Of a stretch of 64,000 nt of DNA, positions 26,716 through 45,138 are shown piece after piece. The position numbers were made by a program, and so were the translations under genes. The notes beneath the pieces were generated by a model. The model made no database searches, was not told where the DNA came from, and saw only the letters and a program-made list of their open reading frames with translations. Numbering within the stretch: position 1 is the first letter of the stretch; each line of letters starts with the position of its first letter. Origin of the DNA: Candidatus Sulfurimonas marisnigri (GTDB lineage Bacteria; Campylobacterota; Campylobacteria; Campylobacterales; Sulfurimonadaceae); NCBI RefSeq assembly GCF_015265475.1, contig NZ_CP054493.1:248001-312000 (forward strand). Direction: 5' to 3'.

Positions 26716-27258
26716 GTGGAAAATACAACAAGTAACCACCAATGGTACTCTATACAAACATACGGAAGCGAAAAAGCTGTTCGCATTGCTTTACTTAATA
26801 TAATTGAAGAGATGGGACTACAAGAATTTATTACTGATGTTATTGTTCCAACTGAAGATGTTATCGAAGTAAAAGATGGTAAGAAAAAAATATCTGAGCG
26901 TTCTTTATACTCAGGTTATGTTTTTGCTAGAATTGACTTAAATACTGAAATTCAGCATATTGTTCAAAGTATTCCTAAAGTATCTGGATTTATTGGCGAA
27001 GCAAATGTGCCTACTCCTTTAAGTGAACATGATATTAATGTAATACTTGACCGTGTTAACAACCGTGCTGCTCCTAAACCTAAAGTATTTTTTGATAATG
27101 GTGAGACAGTACGTATTACTGATGGTCCATTCGCAAACTTTACGGCAACTGTAGATGAGTATGACTTAGAGCATGGAACTTTAAAGCTAAACGTTTTAAT
27201 TTTTGGTAGAGCAACTCCGGTTGATATCTCTTATACTCAAGTTGAAAAAATAATTTAA
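26716..27258 (+). CDS. nusG: transcription termination/antitermination protein NusG
   Basis: NusG binds RNA polymerase, reduces pausing and links it to ribosomes or Rho. It has 180 residues: the NGN domain ([35 protein letters not shown]-like) and the KOW domain ([19 protein letters not shown]). The start is a GTG at 26716 with AAGGGA seven bases before it. It is followed by rplK with a 19-base gap. Confidence 0.97.
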   Translation: MENTTSNHQWYSIQTYGSEKAVRIALLNIIEEMGLQEFITDVIVPTEDVIEVKDGKKKISERSLYSGYVFARIDLNTEIQHIVQSIPKVSGFIGEANVPTPLSEHDINVILDRVNNRAAPKPKVFFDNGETVRITDGPFANFTATVDEYDLEHGTLKLNVLIFGRATPVDISYTQVEKII

Positions 27259-27277
27259 ATCAAAAAAAGGAAACAAA

Positions 27278-27703
27278 ATGGCAAAAAAAATTGCAGGCTA
27301 TATAAAGCTACACATTAATGCAGGTGCAGCAACACCGGCACCACCAGTAGGACCAGCTTTAGGACAACGTGGTGTTAACATCATGGAATTCACTAAAGCA
27401 TTCAATGAAAAAACAAAAGATAAAAAGGGATTCAAAGTTCCTGTAATTATCACAGTTTACACTGATAAAAGTTTTACTTTTATCACTAAAGAACCACCAG
27501 CATCAGCTTTATTGATGCATGCTGCAGGACTTAAAAAAGGTACAGATAATCCACTTAAAAACATAGTTGGAAAAATCACTCGTGCACAATTAATGGAAGT
27601 TGTTGATAAAAAAATTAAAGACTTAAATACAGATGATAGAGAAATGGCAGCTAATACTTTAGCTGGTTCAGCTCGTTCAATTGGTATTCAAGTAGTAGAT
27701 TAA
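27278..27703 (+). CDS. rplK: 50S ribosomal protein L11
   Basis: L11 forms the base of the L7/L12 stalk and the GTPase-associated centre with 23S rRNA. It has 141 residues; the N-terminal domain has [20 protein letters not shown], and the C-terminal RNA-binding domain ends in [22 protein letters not shown] precedes the ATG. It is in the usual place between nusG and rplA. Confidence 0.98.
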   Translation: MAKKIAGYIKLHINAGAATPAPPVGPALGQRGVNIMEFTKAFNEKTKDKKGFKVPVIITVYTDKSFTFITKEPPASALLMHAAGLKKGTDNPLKNIVGKITRAQLMEVVDKKIKDLNTDDREMAANTLAGSARSIGIQVVD

Positions 27704-27771
27704 TATTTACATAAATCATCGACCACAATGATGTAAAATTTTGTGGCAGAATTACACAGGAGAATTTGAAA

Positions 27772-28464
27772 ATGAGTAAAAGATACAAACAATTAATAGA
27801 GAAAATTGATTTAACTAAAGCATATGGTGTTGAAGACGCTTCAAATGTTCTAAAAGATTTAAAAAGTGCAAAATTTAACGAAACTGTAGAAATTGCACTT
27901 AATTTAAATGTTGATCCTAGACATGCTGACCAAATGATTCGTGGGGCGATTGTATTACCTCATGGTACAGGTAAAACAGTTCGTGTTGCTGTTTTCGCTA
28001 AAGGTGTTAAAGCTGATGAAGCTAAAGCTGCTGGTGCTGATATAGTTGGTACTGATGATTTAGTACAGCAAATTAAAGAAGGAATCTTCAATTTTGATGT
28101 AGTTGTTGCTGCTCCAGATTGTATGGGACTTGTTGGTCAAATTGGCCGTATTCTAGGGCCAAAAGGTATGATGCCTAATCCTAAAACAGGTACTGTAACT
28201 CCAGATGTTGCAACAGCTGTTAAAAATGTTAAGGGTGGTCAGGTAAATTTCCGTGTTGATAAAAAAGGAAATATTCATGCTGGTATTGGTAAAGCAAATT
28301 TTGAAGCTGTACAAATAGCTGAAAATCTTACTACACTTGTAAGAGCTATCAATAAGCAAAAGCCTGCTTCTGCTAAAGGTCGTTACATAAAGACTGGAGC
28401 ACTATCGTTAACTATGAGTCCTGCTCTTAAGCTTGATGTTATGGAATTGATGGATATAAAATAA
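27772..28464 (+). CDS. rplA: 50S ribosomal protein L1
   Basis: L1 forms the mobile stalk that guides deacylated tRNA out of the E site and can repress its own operon. It has 230 residues, with [20 protein letters not shown] and [11 protein letters not shown] as signatures. The ATG at 27772 is chosen because CAGGAG (27757-27762) is well spaced for it; an in-frame TTG at 27766 is too close to that site. Confidence 0.97.
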   Translation: MSKRYKQLIEKIDLTKAYGVEDASNVLKDLKSAKFNETVEIALNLNVDPRHADQMIRGAIVLPHGTGKTVRVAVFAKGVKADEAKAAGADIVGTDDLVQQIKEGIFNFDVVVAAPDCMGLVGQIGRILGPKGMMPNPKTGTVTPDVATAVKNVKGGQVNFRVDKKGNIHAGIGKANFEAVQIAENLTTLVRAINKQKPASAKGRYIKTGALSLTMSPALKLDVMELMDIK

Positions 28465-28475
28465 TTAGTAATTTT

Positions 28476-28502
28476 TAGTGTCTTAAAAAGATTAAGACAC
28501 TA
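28476..28502 (+). promoter_or_regulatory. hairpin between rplA and rplJ
   Basis: An 11-bp perfect stem (TAGTGTCTTAA with its complement) with a 5-base loop, 11 bases after the rplA stop. No T-run follows. It probably separates or processes the rplKA and rplJL parts of the transcript. Confidence 0.55.
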
Positions 28503-28616
28503 TAAAGTTACTACTTTCGTAACTGCATTTTATGGACTAGAGATATAGGAGCGAATGCTTAATATACTACATTTGTAGTATTCCTGTTGAAGTGTTGTCT
28601 GGAAAGGAGATATTCT
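28503..28616 (+). promoter_or_regulatory. rplJ leader, candidate L10 autoregulatory region
   Basis: A 114-base untranslated stretch before rplJ. It contains AGTTAC/GTAACT and ATACTACA/TGTAGTAT inverted repeats (the second at 28564-28581). In other bacteria the L10-L12 complex binds such a leader to repress rplJL. The position fits, but I did not match a known L10-leader consensus. Confidence 0.4.
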
Positions 28617-29096
28617 ATGACAAAAACACAAAAAGCTGAAATTATTGAAGTACTTTCAAATGAGTTCAAAAGCGCTCAAAGTGTAATCTTTTGTGATTAC
28701 AAAGGTTTGACCGTTTCTGCTCTTGAAGGTTTAAGAAACGCTGCTCGTGAAAAAGAAGCAAAAGTACAAGTTGTTAAAAATACTTTAGCAACAATTGCAC
28801 TTTCAAATGCAGAGTTAACAGGTGTTGAATTAAAAGACACTAACATTTTAGTATGGGGTGCAGATTCTGTTGCCACTTCTAAAGTAGTTGCTGATTTCGC
28901 TAAAGCTAATGATATATTTGTAATTAAGTCTGCTTATGTTGACCGAGAGCCAGCTGATGCTGCTAAGGTTGAAGCATTTGCTAAACTTCCTGGTCGTGAC
29001 GAGTTGCTTGCAATGCTTGCTGCTACTTGGATGGCACCTGTTGCAAACTTTACAATTGGACTTGATGCACTTAGACAAAAAAAAGAGGAAGCTTAA
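28617..29096 (+). CDS. rplJ: 50S ribosomal protein L10
   Basis: L10 anchors L7/L12 dimers to the ribosome. It has 159 residues: KAEIIEVLSNEFKSAQ at the N-terminus, FCDYKGLTVSALEGLR and VVKNTLATIAL. The C-terminal helix binds L12. The start is ATG 28617, with AAAGGAGA just before it; a longer frame back to a TTG at 28587 would swallow this site and the leader. It is followed by rplL. Confidence 0.97.
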   Translation: MTKTQKAEIIEVLSNEFKSAQSVIFCDYKGLTVSALEGLRNAAREKEAKVQVVKNTLATIALSNAELTGVELKDTNILVWGADSVATSKVVADFAKANDIFVIKSAYVDREPADAAKVEAFAKLPGRDELLAMLAATWMAPVANFTIGLDALRQKKEEA

Positions 29097-29155
29097 TAGC
29101 TTTTAACAACTAAAATGACTATTGTCATTATTAAATTTACATAATGGAGAAAATT

Positions 29156-29524
29156 ATGGCTATAACTAAAGAAGACGTATTAGAATTTATCTCAGGACTT
29201 TCTGTTTTAGAACTTTCTGAGCTTGTTAAAGAATTTGAAGAAAAATTCGGTGTATCTGCTCAACCAGTAGCTGCTGCTGGTGGCGCTGCTGCTGGTGCTT
29301 CTGCTGAAGCACAAACTGAGTTTGATGTTATTATTACTGATGCTGGTGCTAAAAAAATCGGTGTTATTAAAGTTGTTCGTGCTCTTACAGGCTTAGGTCT
29401 TAAAGAGGCTAAAGACGCAACTGAAGCATTACCATCAACTATCAAAGAGGGTGTTGATAAAGAGACTGCAGAAGCTGCTAAAGCAGAGCTTGAAGCAGCA
29501 GGTGCAACAGTAGAAGTTAAATAA
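29156..29524 (+). CDS. rplL: 50S ribosomal protein L7/L12
   Basis: The stalk protein that recruits and stimulates translation GTPases. It has 122 residues: N-terminal dimerisation helices, an Ala/Gly-rich hinge ([13 protein letters not shown]) and the C-terminal factor-binding domain with [23 protein letters not shown] 29156 is chosen because GGAG lies 7 bases before it; the in-frame ATG at 29144 overlaps that site. Confidence 0.97.
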   Translation: MAITKEDVLEFISGLSVLELSELVKEFEEKFGVSAQPVAAAGGAAAGASAEAQTEFDVIITDAGAKKIGVIKVVRALTGLGLKEAKDATEALPSTIKEGVDKETAEAAKAELEAAGATVEVK

Positions 29525-29559
29525 TTTTTAACTAATCAGGGCATCTGCCCTGCATTTCT

Positions 29560-29603
29560 GGGCGCTTTTACGAAGAGATTTTTATCACTTCGTAAAAGTG
29601 CCC
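29560..29603 (+). promoter_or_regulatory. long hairpin between rplL and rpoB (attenuator or RNase III site)
   Basis: A 16-bp stem with one G-U pair (29560-29575 with 29588-29603) and a 12-base loop. A smaller stem, AGGGC/GCCCT at 29539-29553, precedes it. In Escherichia coli the same gap has a partial terminator and an RNase III processing site that set the ribosomal protein to RNA polymerase ratio; a like role is inferred. Confidence 0.65.
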
Positions 29604-29682
29604 TTATGTCGTTTATAAGCACTGTAAAATGGGGCTCTTATAGAGAGCTCAAAATCTATCTAAGGACGCTTGGATACGATAA

Positions 29683-29701
29683 ACCCAATCTAGGATTGGG
29701 T
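29683..29701 (+). promoter_or_regulatory. small hairpin in the rpoB leader
   Basis: ACCCAATC and GATTGGGT form an 8-bp stem with a TAG loop, 27 bases before the rpoB start. A GAGCTC-containing repeat lies at 29634-29650. It may affect rpoB translation or transcript ends. Confidence 0.45.
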
Positions 29702-29725
29702 CCTAATAACAACTCATCGAGGTAG

Positions 29726-38384
<8,659 letters not shown>

Positions 38385-38406
38385 TATAATTTAAACTTTC
38401 TTTGCT

Positions 38407-38429
38407 GTAACTACGCTAAGCGTAGTTAC
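38407..38429 (+). terminator. terminator after rpoC
   Basis: GTAACTACGC and GCGTAGTTAC form a perfect 10-bp stem with a TAA loop, 22 bases after the rpoC stop. TAATATTCCTCCTTT follows, a weak T-rich tail. It likely ends the rplKAJL-rpoBC transcript, at least partly. Confidence 0.7.
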
Positions 38430-38513
38430 TAATATTCCTCCTTTGAAACCTAAATCTAAATTCACACTTAAAATAAGCTTACTTTAATTACTCTTTATGT
38501 ATTATCACGTGTC

Positions 38514-38519
38514 TATAAT
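38514..38519 (+). promoter_or_regulatory. putative promoter -10 box for rpsL-rpsG-fusA
   Basis: TATAAT with TGTC directly before it, 55 bases upstream of rpsL. An 8-bp inverted repeat (AATTCTCT/AGAGAATT, 38517-38539) overlaps the likely transcript start and could be a 5' hairpin. No clear -35 box. Confidence 0.55.
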
Positions 38520-38573
38520 TCTCTGAAATTTAGAGAATTAAATTCTACTGGAAAAATAAAGTAAAGGAATTGT

Positions 38574-38948
38574 ATGCCTACAATCAATCAATTGATTCGC
38601 AATGAGCGTAAACGTGTGATTAAAAAATCAAAATCACCAGCTCTTGTATCATGTCCACAGCGTCGTGGTGTTTGTACTCGTGTTTACACAACAACACCAA
38701 AAAAACCTAACTCAGCTTTAAGAAAAGTTGCAAAAGTTCGTTTAACTTCAGGTTTTGAAGTTATTTCTTATATCGGTGGTGAGGGTCATAACCTTCAAGA
38801 GCACTCAATCGTTCTTGTTCGTGGTGGTCGTATTAAAGATTTACCTGGTGTTAAATATCATATCGTACGTGGTGCACTAGATACTGCAGGTGTTGCTAAT
38901 CGTAAGGTTGCTCGTTCTAAATATGGAACAAAGCGTCCTAAAAAATAA
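38574..38948 (+). CDS. rpsL: 30S ribosomal protein S12
   Basis: S12 shapes the decoding centre. It has 124 residues with the [18 protein letters not shown] block, whose lysine (about residue 43) is the wild-type, streptomycin-sensitive residue, and the conserved [23 protein letters not shown] precedes the ATG. It begins the str operon directly downstream of rpoC. Confidence 0.98.
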   Translation: MPTINQLIRNERKRVIKKSKSPALVSCPQRRGVCTRVYTTTPKKPNSALRKVAKVRLTSGFEVISYIGGEGHNLQEHSIVLVRGGRIKDLPGVKYHIVRGALDTAGVANRKVARSKYGTKRPKK

Positions 38949-39113
38949 TTTTTTATTATTTTTTAGAAACAACTATTAATTAATATGCAAACTAGTTTCT
39001 ATTTAGAAACAGTGCTAAAAGTGAATAGCTGAGAATATTCAAAAATAGCTACAGGATAAATTTTAAGTAGTTTATTTTGAGTAAATTTGAAAAAATTGAA
39101 GAAGGAATTCTAA

Positions 39114-39581
<468 letters not shown>

Positions 39582-39634
39582 TCTTTTCATACTTAAGCGG
39601 AGTCTCCTAACCATAAAGGTTGGGAATCCTCAAT

Positions 39635-39677
39635 GACCTCTTTTACAAATAGACAAAGTCTATTTATGAAAGAGGTC
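39635..39677 (+). promoter_or_regulatory. long two-tier hairpin between rpsG and fusA
   Basis: GACCTCTTT pairs with AAAGAGGTC outside, and AAATAGAC with GTCTATTT inside; the three bases between each give one G-U and one A-T pair plus a C-A mismatch. The result is a nearly unbroken 20-bp stem with a 3-base loop, 38 bases before fusA. There is no T-run, so an RNA-processing or attenuation role is more likely than plain termination. Confidence 0.6.
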
Positions 39678-39714
39678 CAACTCTATAAATAAATCACTTT
39701 AAGGCATTATAAAA

Positions 39715-41802
39715 ATGGCAAGATCACATAAATTAGAAGACGTAAGAAATATCGGTATTGCTGCTCATATTGATGCAGGTAAAACTACAGCAACAGAAAG
39801 AATCCTATTTTACACAGGGGTTGAGCATAAAATAGGTGAAGTACATGATGGTGCTGCAACCATGGACTGGATGGAGCAAGAACAAGAGCGTGGTATTACA
39901 ATTACTTCTGCTGCTACTACATGTGAGTGGGAAGGTAAGCAGATCAATATTATTGATACTCCGGGTCACGTTGACTTCACTATTGAAGTTGAGCGTTCTA
40001 TGCGTGTTCTTGATGGTGCTGTTTCAGTATTCTGTGCTGTTGGTGGTGTTCAGCCACAATCAGAAACAGTTTGGAGACAAAGAAACCGTTATAAAGTCCC
40101 ATCAATTGTTTTTGTTAACAAAATGGATAGAACAGGTGCAGACTTTTATGAAGTTGAAAGCCAAATTCGTGATAGACTAAAAGGTAATCCGGTTCCTATT
40201 CAAATACCAATTGGTGCTGAAGCTGAATTTGACGGTGTTATTGACCTTGTTAAAATGAAAGCAATAGTATGGGATAAAGATGCAGCAATGGGTTCTAACT
40301 ACCATGTTGAAGAGATTCCTGCTGGATTACAAGACAAAGCTGATGAATATAGAGAAAAAATGCTTGAATCTTTAGCTGATGTTGAAGGTAATGACGAATT
40401 TGCAGAAAAATTCTTAGATGGTGAAGAGATTTCAGAAGAAGAAGTTGCAGCGGCTATAAAAGCAGCTACACTTGGTATGGCAATTGTTCCTATGACTTGT
40501 GGTACTGCATTTAAAAACAAAGGTATTCAAACTTTACTTGATGCAGTTTGTGCTTACCTTCCAGCTCCAACAGAGTGTGCACCTATTACTGGTACGATGA
40601 TGGACGATGAAGAAGTTCATGTAGAAGTTCCATCTACAAATGATGGTGATTTTGCAGCATTGGCATTTAAAATTATGACAGACCCATTTGTTGGAGTATT
40701 GACTTTTATCCGTGTTTACCGTGGTTCACTAGAATCAGGTTCATTTGTTCATAATACTACTAAAGACAAAAAAGAGAGAATTGGTCGTATCGTAAAAATG
40801 CATGCTATCAAGCGTGAAGAAGTAAAAGAGATTTACGCTGGTGAAATCGGTGCGGTTGTTGGTCTTAAAGCAACTACTACTGGTGATACTTTAGCTGTCG
40901 GTCAACAAGTTGTATTAGAGAGAATGGATTTCCCTGAACCAGTTATCTCTGTTGCTGTTGAGCCAAAAACTAAAGCTGACCAGGAAAAAATGGGTATCGC
41001 ACTAAGTAAGCTTGCTGCTGAAGATCCTTCTTTCAGAGTTGCTACAGACGAAGAGACTGGTCAAACTATTATTTCAGGAATGGGTGAGTTACACCTTGAA
41101 ATCCTTGTTGATAGAATGAGAAGAGAATTTTCTGTTGAAGCTGAAGTTGGTGCTCCACAGGTTTCTTACCGTGAGTCAATTAAAGACGAAGTAGAGCAAG
41201 AATACAAGTATGCTAAGCAATCTGGTGGTCGTGGTGCATTCGGTCATGTTTATCTTAGAATCAAGCCAGGTGCTGCAGCAACTGGTTTTGTTTTCAATAA
41301 TGAAATCAAAGGTGGGGCAATTCCAAAAGAGTTTATTCCTGCAGTTGAAAAAGGTTGTAAAGAAACAATGAGCAATGGTGTACTTGCTGGTTACCCAATG
41401 GAAGATATTGAAATTACTTTGTATGATGGTTCATACCATGATGTGGATTCAAATGAAATGGCATTTAAACTTGCTGCTTCAATGGGTTTCAAAGAGGGTT
41501 GTCGTAAAGCTAGACCATCTATCTTAGAGCCAATGATGAAAGTTGAAGTTGAAGTTCCAGAAGACTATATGGGTGATGTAATCGGTGACCTTAACCGTCG
41601 TCGTGGGCAAGTAAGCAATATGAGCGACCGCTCAGGTAACAAAATTGTTGATGCATTTGTTCCACTTGCTGAAATGTTTGGTTATTCAACGGACCTTCGT
41701 TCTGCTACTCAAGGACGCGCAACATACTCTATGGAATTTGATCATTATGAAGAAGTTCCAAGAAATGTATCTGAAGAGATTCAGAAAAAGAGAAACGGCT
41801 AA
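39715..41802 (+). CDS. fusA: translation elongation factor G
   Basis: EF-G drives translocation with GTP. It has 695 residues, full length: G1 [13 protein letters not shown]3 [11 protein letters not shown]4 [10 protein letters not shown], then domains II-V with [16 protein letters not shown] in domain IV and [19 protein letters not shown] in domain V. It ends the str operon; a terminator follows and no tuf copy is next to it. Confidence 0.98.
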   Translation: MARSHKLEDVRNIGIAAHIDAGKTTATERILFYTGVEHKIGEVHDGAATMDWMEQEQERGITITSAATTCEWEGKQINIIDTPGHVDFTIEVERSMRVLDGAVSVFCAVGGVQPQSETVWRQRNRYKVPSIVFVNKMDRTGADFYEVESQIRDRLKGNPVPIQIPIGAEAEFDGVIDLVKMKAIVWDKDAAMGSNYHVEEIPAGLQDKADEYREKMLESLADVEGNDEFAEKFLDGEEISEEEVAAAIKAATLGMAIVPMTCGTAFKNKGIQTLLDAVCAYLPAPTECAPITGTMMDDEEVHVEVPSTNDGDFAALAFKIMTDPFVGVLTFIRVYRGSLESGSFVHNTTKDKKERIGRIVKMHAIKREEVKEIYAGEIGAVVGLKATTTGDTLAVGQQVVLERMDFPEPVISVAVEPKTKADQEKMGIALSKLAAEDPSFRVATDEETGQTIISGMGELHLEILVDRMRREFSVEAEVGAPQVSYRESIKDEVEQEYKYAKQSGGRGAFGHVYLRIKPGAAATGFVFNNEIKGGAIPKEFIPAVEKGCKETMSNGVLAGYPMEDIEITLYDGSYHDVDSNEMAFKLAASMGFKEGCRKARPSILEPMMKVEVEVPEDYMGDVIGDLNRRRGQVSNMSDRSGNKIVDAFVPLAEMFGYSTDLRSATQGRATYSMEFDHYEEVPRNVSEEIQKKRNG

Positions 41803-41813
41803 GCTAAAACATT

Positions 41814-41835
41814 AATACTCCATTTATGGAGTATT
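41814..41835 (+). terminator. terminator after fusA
   Basis: AATACTCCA and TGGAGTATT form a 9-bp perfect stem with a TTTA loop, 12 bases after the fusA stop, followed by GTCTTTCC. The next gene is on the other strand, so a terminator is expected. Confidence 0.75.
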
Positions 41836-41874
41836 GTCTTTCCCTACAAACAAATCAAAATTTGACGATATTAC

Positions 41875-42114
41875 CTAGAGTTGATTTTTGATTCTGTTTT
41901 TCAAATACAGCAGGTATTTGATTACTAATCTTACAAATCCTAGAGCAAAGTAAACCGTTGATGTCCAAAGTAGAGGGTGTAAATAGTTCTCTTTCTCAAC
42001 CATTATGTCAATTCTCTTTAGCGGAGAGGTAAGTAGGTCTGGGTGCTGTAACAATGCCAAGACTATCAGTATTATTGAGAAATATAAAAGTTCAATTTTT
42101 ATTTTTTTAATCAT
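41875..42114 (-). CDS. small membrane protein, function unknown
   Basis: A 79-residue protein with two hydrophobic helices (about residues 8-23, LLYFSIILIVLALL, and 46-68, HPLLWTSTVYFALGFVRLVI) and basic ends. It is likely an inner-membrane hairpin protein. No family is recognised. It is convergent with fusA and divergent from the next gene. The frame is open and starts at ATG, but coding evidence is otherwise limited. Confidence 0.55.
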   Translation of the reverse strand: MIKKIKIELLYFSIILIVLALLQHPDLLTSPLKRIDIMVEKENYLHPLLWTSTVYFALGFVRLVIKYLLYLKNRIKNQL

Positions 42115-42167
42115 ACTATTATTATATCTTCTATAGTTAAAAAAATAAAAAAAAATTAGGTGTGATT

Positions 42168-42848
42168 ATGAATAAATTAGTAATTTTAGCTCTTTTTGCA
42201 ACAGTATTATTTGCTCAAAGCAAGATTTCTTTAGAGAACCCGACTATATACTCTACAATAGGCGATATAGTGTATGATAATGCAGAACCAATACAAAAGT
42301 TGAAAACCGTACCGGAGTTTTCTCTAATAGAAAGAAAAATAGACAAATATATTAAAAAAGTTGAAGAAACTAAGAAAAAAGGCTTTGAAATAGAGTCTGG
42401 GAATATAAAAATAGATAAGTATGAGTATCTAAAAACTTTAAGAGAATTGTTTAAACAAAACAATAGTTATGTAAGAGAAGTAGAAGTAAAACTTAAACAA
42501 TCAATTAAAGATGAAAATAGTGAGCTTTTTATAATAATAATTAACTCAGAGCTTATAAATATTAAGAAGCATGAGAAAGATATCTTAGATTACTACCTTA
42601 AGCACAGTGAAGAGATAGAAGAAGAGGGAATAATAAAAACTATTTTAGATAAAAATAAAAAACAAAAAAAAGAGAAAAATGTAAAACAAGGGCTGACTAA
42701 AAAGCAAATTGAAAATGCTAAAATTAAAAGATTAAGAAAAAAAGACAGAATTGAGAAAGAAACATTAGAAAAGTTGCTTGATGATAATGCTATACAAACA
42801 AAGCATGAGATTCGTGAAAACCAAAGAAAAGAACTGGGAGACGATTAA
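42168..42848 (+). CDS. exported lysine/glutamate-rich helical protein, function unknown
   Basis: About 226 residues. The N-terminus (NKLVILALFATVLFAQS) is a clear signal peptide with likely cleavage after VLFA. The rest is rich in Lys, Glu and Ile and predicted helical, probably coiled coil (KKQKKEKNVKQ onward). I use ATG 42168 with TTAGG seven bases before it; a GTG at 42162 is also in frame. It converges with bpt, 9 bases apart. I recognise no family; it is likely periplasmic. Confidence 0.6.
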   Translation: MNKLVILALFATVLFAQSKISLENPTIYSTIGDIVYDNAEPIQKLKTVPEFSLIERKIDKYIKKVEETKKKGFEIESGNIKIDKYEYLKTLRELFKQNNSYVREVEVKLKQSIKDENSELFIIIINSELINIKKHEKDILDYYLKHSEEIEEEGIIKTILDKNKKQKKEKNVKQGLTKKQIENAKIKRLRKKDRIEKETLEKLLDDNAIQTKHEIRENQRKELGDD

Positions 42849-42857
42849 GTCTATGAA

Positions 42858-43571
42858 CTATATCCATTTATAGTCCTGATTGATTTCGGGCTTACCTTGA
42901 AGGGTTAGATATGGTTTGTAGTGTGATTTGTATGAAAGAGACGGGCACTCTTTAACATAATAGCCTAAATAAATCCACTTTTTTTTATATTTTTTTGCAA
43001 GTAGTATTTGGTTATATAGAGATAACTTCCCCAAAGAATATTTTATATAATCTGGGTCATAGTAAAAGTATATAGAAGAAATTCCATCGTTCAAAATATC
43101 TATTAAATCAACACCAATTAGTTTATCTTCATCATAATATAAAACTTCATAACCAAAGTCATTATGTGCATCTACAAATGAGCCATAGTAAGCTTCTGGA
43201 GTTGACTGTGAATATTCCCAACCTTTTTTATCTTTCATACTTATGTGATATTTCTCAAATAGTTTTAGATGAGCTCTGCTTAGAGTTGGTCTTTGTATAT
43301 AACTTTTAATATGTGAAGCTTTTTTTATGACTCTTCTTTGTGATTTTGAAAACTCAAAATTATCTACATCTATTTTTACACTTTTACACTCATCACATGT
43401 AGAACAAATCGGTCTAAAAAACATCTTCCCAAATCGTCTATAGCCACGTTCTATAAAATCTTGGCATTCTTGCGTGGAACACTCTTCTATTACTTTATAA
43501 TAAGTTGTTTGGTGCTTATTTTGCAAATATGAACATTTGTCATCTGTAAGAAACTCTTTAAGTATATTCAT
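42858..43571 (-). CDS. bpt: aspartate/glutamate leucyltransferase (ATE/Bpt family)
   Basis: Bpt adds Leu (or, in the eukaryotic ATE1 relatives, Arg) to proteins that begin with acidic residues, making them N-degron substrates for ClpS-ClpAP. It has 237 residues. The N-terminal CSTCDECKSVKID with FRPIC, the acyl-transferase core GVDLIDILNDGISSIYFYYDPDY and the closing YLGYYVKECPSLSYKSHYKP are family hallmarks. clpS is not in this window. It is convergent with the upstream exported protein gene. Confidence 0.9.
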   Translation of the reverse strand: MNILKEFLTDDKCSYLQNKHQTTYYKVIEECSTQECQDFIERGYRRFGKMFFRPICSTCDECKSVKIDVDNFEFSKSQRRVIKKASHIKSYIQRPTLSRAHLKLFEKYHISMKDKKGWEYSQSTPEAYYGSFVDAHNDFGYEVLYYDEDKLIGVDLIDILNDGISSIYFYYDPDYIKYSLGKLSLYNQILLAKKYKKKWIYLGYYVKECPSLSYKSHYKPYLTLQGKPEINQDYKWI

Positions 43572-43612
43572 ATGCGAAGTTTGACATAATTTGCTTTATA
43601 AAAAGGTATATA

Positions 43613-43951
43613 ATGAAAGAAATATTTATTAAAAATAAAAAATTAATTTTCAGAAGTTTAGGTGTGTTATTTCTCATTGTAGGCTTTATTGTATATTTTT
43701 GGACAACTCCAAAAAAAGGATTTACTCAAAATGAGATAGCAGCTGCAAATGTAGCAAGGATGGAAGCACATGCCATGCGCTCAACTGGGAATTCTAAAAA
43801 ATCTTCAAAATCCAGCAGTGCAAAAATTTTAGAGGAACTGAAAAATACCCAAGCAAAGCAGAGAGAATACTTGACAATTGTAACTATTATTTTTGGAATT
43901 GGGTTTTTAGGCTACAGCTTTGTTAATGCTAAGAACGATTCTGAGCAATAA
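43613..43951 (+). CDS. small two-helix membrane protein, function unknown
   Basis: A 112-residue protein with two membrane segments (about residues 13-30, [18 protein letters not shown], and 86-104, [18 protein letters not shown]) separated by a serine/lysine-rich loop with [10 protein letters not shown]. Its last 23 bases overlap the end of prfB on the other strand. It is divergent from bpt (41 bases between starts). No family recognised. Confidence 0.6.
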   Translation: MKEIFIKNKKLIFRSLGVLFLIVGFIVYFWTTPKKGFTQNEIAAANVARMEAHAMRSTGNSKKSSKSSSAKILEELKNTQAKQREYLTIVTIIFGIGFLGYSFVNAKNDSEQ

Positions 43952-45026
43952 GCACTCCCTCAATCATCTCTCCCATATCACCGTCTAAAATACCTGAGAT
44001 ATTAGAGTAAGCCTCATTGCTTCTTGTATCTTTTACTTGCTGATACGGTTGCATAACGTAAGAACGAATCTGGTGTCCCCAACCTATTTCACTTTTAGAT
44101 ACACCAGCAAGCTCAGCTTTTTGTGCCTCAAGCTCCAGCTCATACAATCTTGACTTTAGCATCTTCATTGCAGTTGCTTTATTTTTGTGCTGACTTCTAT
44201 CGTTTTGACACTGAACAACTACATTCGTTGCTATATGGGTTATCCTAATAGCAGACTCAGTTTTATTTACATGTTGTCCACCGGCTCCACTAGAACGGTA
44301 GGTATCTATACGAATGTCCTTATCCTCTACTACAATATTTATATCATCATCAACCTCTGGAGAAACCATTACAGAAGAAAATGAGGTGTGTCTTTTTGCA
44401 TTAGAATCAAAAGGAGATATCCTTACTAGTCTATGAATCCCATTTTCAACTTTTAAATATCCATATGCATTTTCACCTTTTATAAGGATGGAAACATCTT
44501 TTATTCCCGCTTCTTCGCCTGATTGGTAGTCAAGTACCTCTACTGAAAAACCGCGTCTCTCAGCAAAACGTTTATACATACGAAGCAGCATTTCAGCCCA
44601 GTCCTGTGACTCTGTACCTCCGGCTCCAGGATGGATGGATAGTATGGCATTTTTTGAGTCCATCTCTCCGCTGAGAAGAACTTCTATCTCCATATTTAGA
44701 ATTTGTTGTTTTAGCTCTTGGGCACTATCAAAACATTCATTTATAGACTCTTCATCACTCTCTTCTTTTGCCATTTCATAAAGTTCTTTTGCATCAAGTA
44801 TTGCATTGTTAGCTACATAGTATTTATCCAGCTTTCTTTGACACTTTGTCTTTTCTTGCTGTACGTTTGCAGCATTACTTGCGTCATCCCAAAACTCTTG
44901 ATTATTTTCCAACTCTTCTATTTCGTTCAGTCTGGCTTTAAGCTTATCAGGTTCAACAACACCAGTAATGTTATCCATTTTAATTGTTAAGTTTTTTAAA
45001 AGTTCTGTATATTCGTAGTTGTCCAT
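43929..45026 (-). CDS. prfB: peptide chain release factor 2
   Basis: RF2 ends translation at UAA and UGA. It has 365 residues. The stop-codon recognition motif is SPF ([12 protein letters not shown]), not the PxT of RF1, and the catalytic GGQ is in [15 protein letters not shown]. The frame is open from ATG 45026 with no internal UGA near codon 25, so the +1 programmed frameshift found in most prfB genes is absent. AAGGGA precedes the start, right next to an intergenic repeat. The end overlaps the convergent small membrane protein gene. Confidence 0.97.
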   Translation of the reverse strand: MDNYEYTELLKNLTIKMDNITGVVEPDKLKARLNEIEELENNQEFWDDASNAANVQQEKTKCQRKLDKYYVANNAILDAKELYEMAKEESDEESINECFDSAQELKQQILNMEIEVLLSGEMDSKNAILSIHPGAGGTESQDWAEMLLRMYKRFAERRGFSVEVLDYQSGEEAGIKDVSILIKGENAYGYLKVENGIHRLVRISPFDSNAKRHTSFSSVMVSPEVDDDINIVVEDKDIRIDTYRSSGAGGQHVNKTESAIRITHIATNVVVQCQNDRSQHKNKATAMKMLKSRLYELELEAQKAELAGVSKSEIGWGHQIRSYVMQPYQQVKDTRSNEAYSNISGILDGDMGEMIEGVLIAQNRS

Positions 45027-45038
45027 TTATAAGTCCCT

Positions 45039-45090
45039 TAAAAGGAATAAAATCCCTTTTACTCCGCTGACGCCCCTTAGGCGACTAAAG
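45039..45090 (-). repeat. intergenic hairpin repeat, copy B
   Basis: Read on the minus strand this 52-bp element starts CTTTAG and ends in a GTAAAAGGGA/TTCCTTTTA-type hairpin. Its last 25 bases are identical to copy A at 47.8 kb. It lies between the divergent prfB and panC genes, with the hairpin 12 bases before the prfB start. Confidence 0.6.
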
Positions 45091-45105
45091 CTTTATGTTT
45101 TGTAG

Positions 45106-45111
45106 TATAAT
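45106..45111 (+). promoter_or_regulatory. putative -10 box for panC
   Basis: TATAAT after a T-rich run (TTTATGTTTTGTAG), 27 bases before the panC ATG. It resembles the Campylobacterota housekeeping promoter pattern. Confidence 0.5.
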
Positions 45112-45138
45112 TGTGATTATATTAAATTGAGGCTTAAA

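Noticed and set aside
28587-28616. Upstream TTG start for rplJ
   Set aside because: It would translate through the strong AAAGGAGA site that belongs to ATG 28617.
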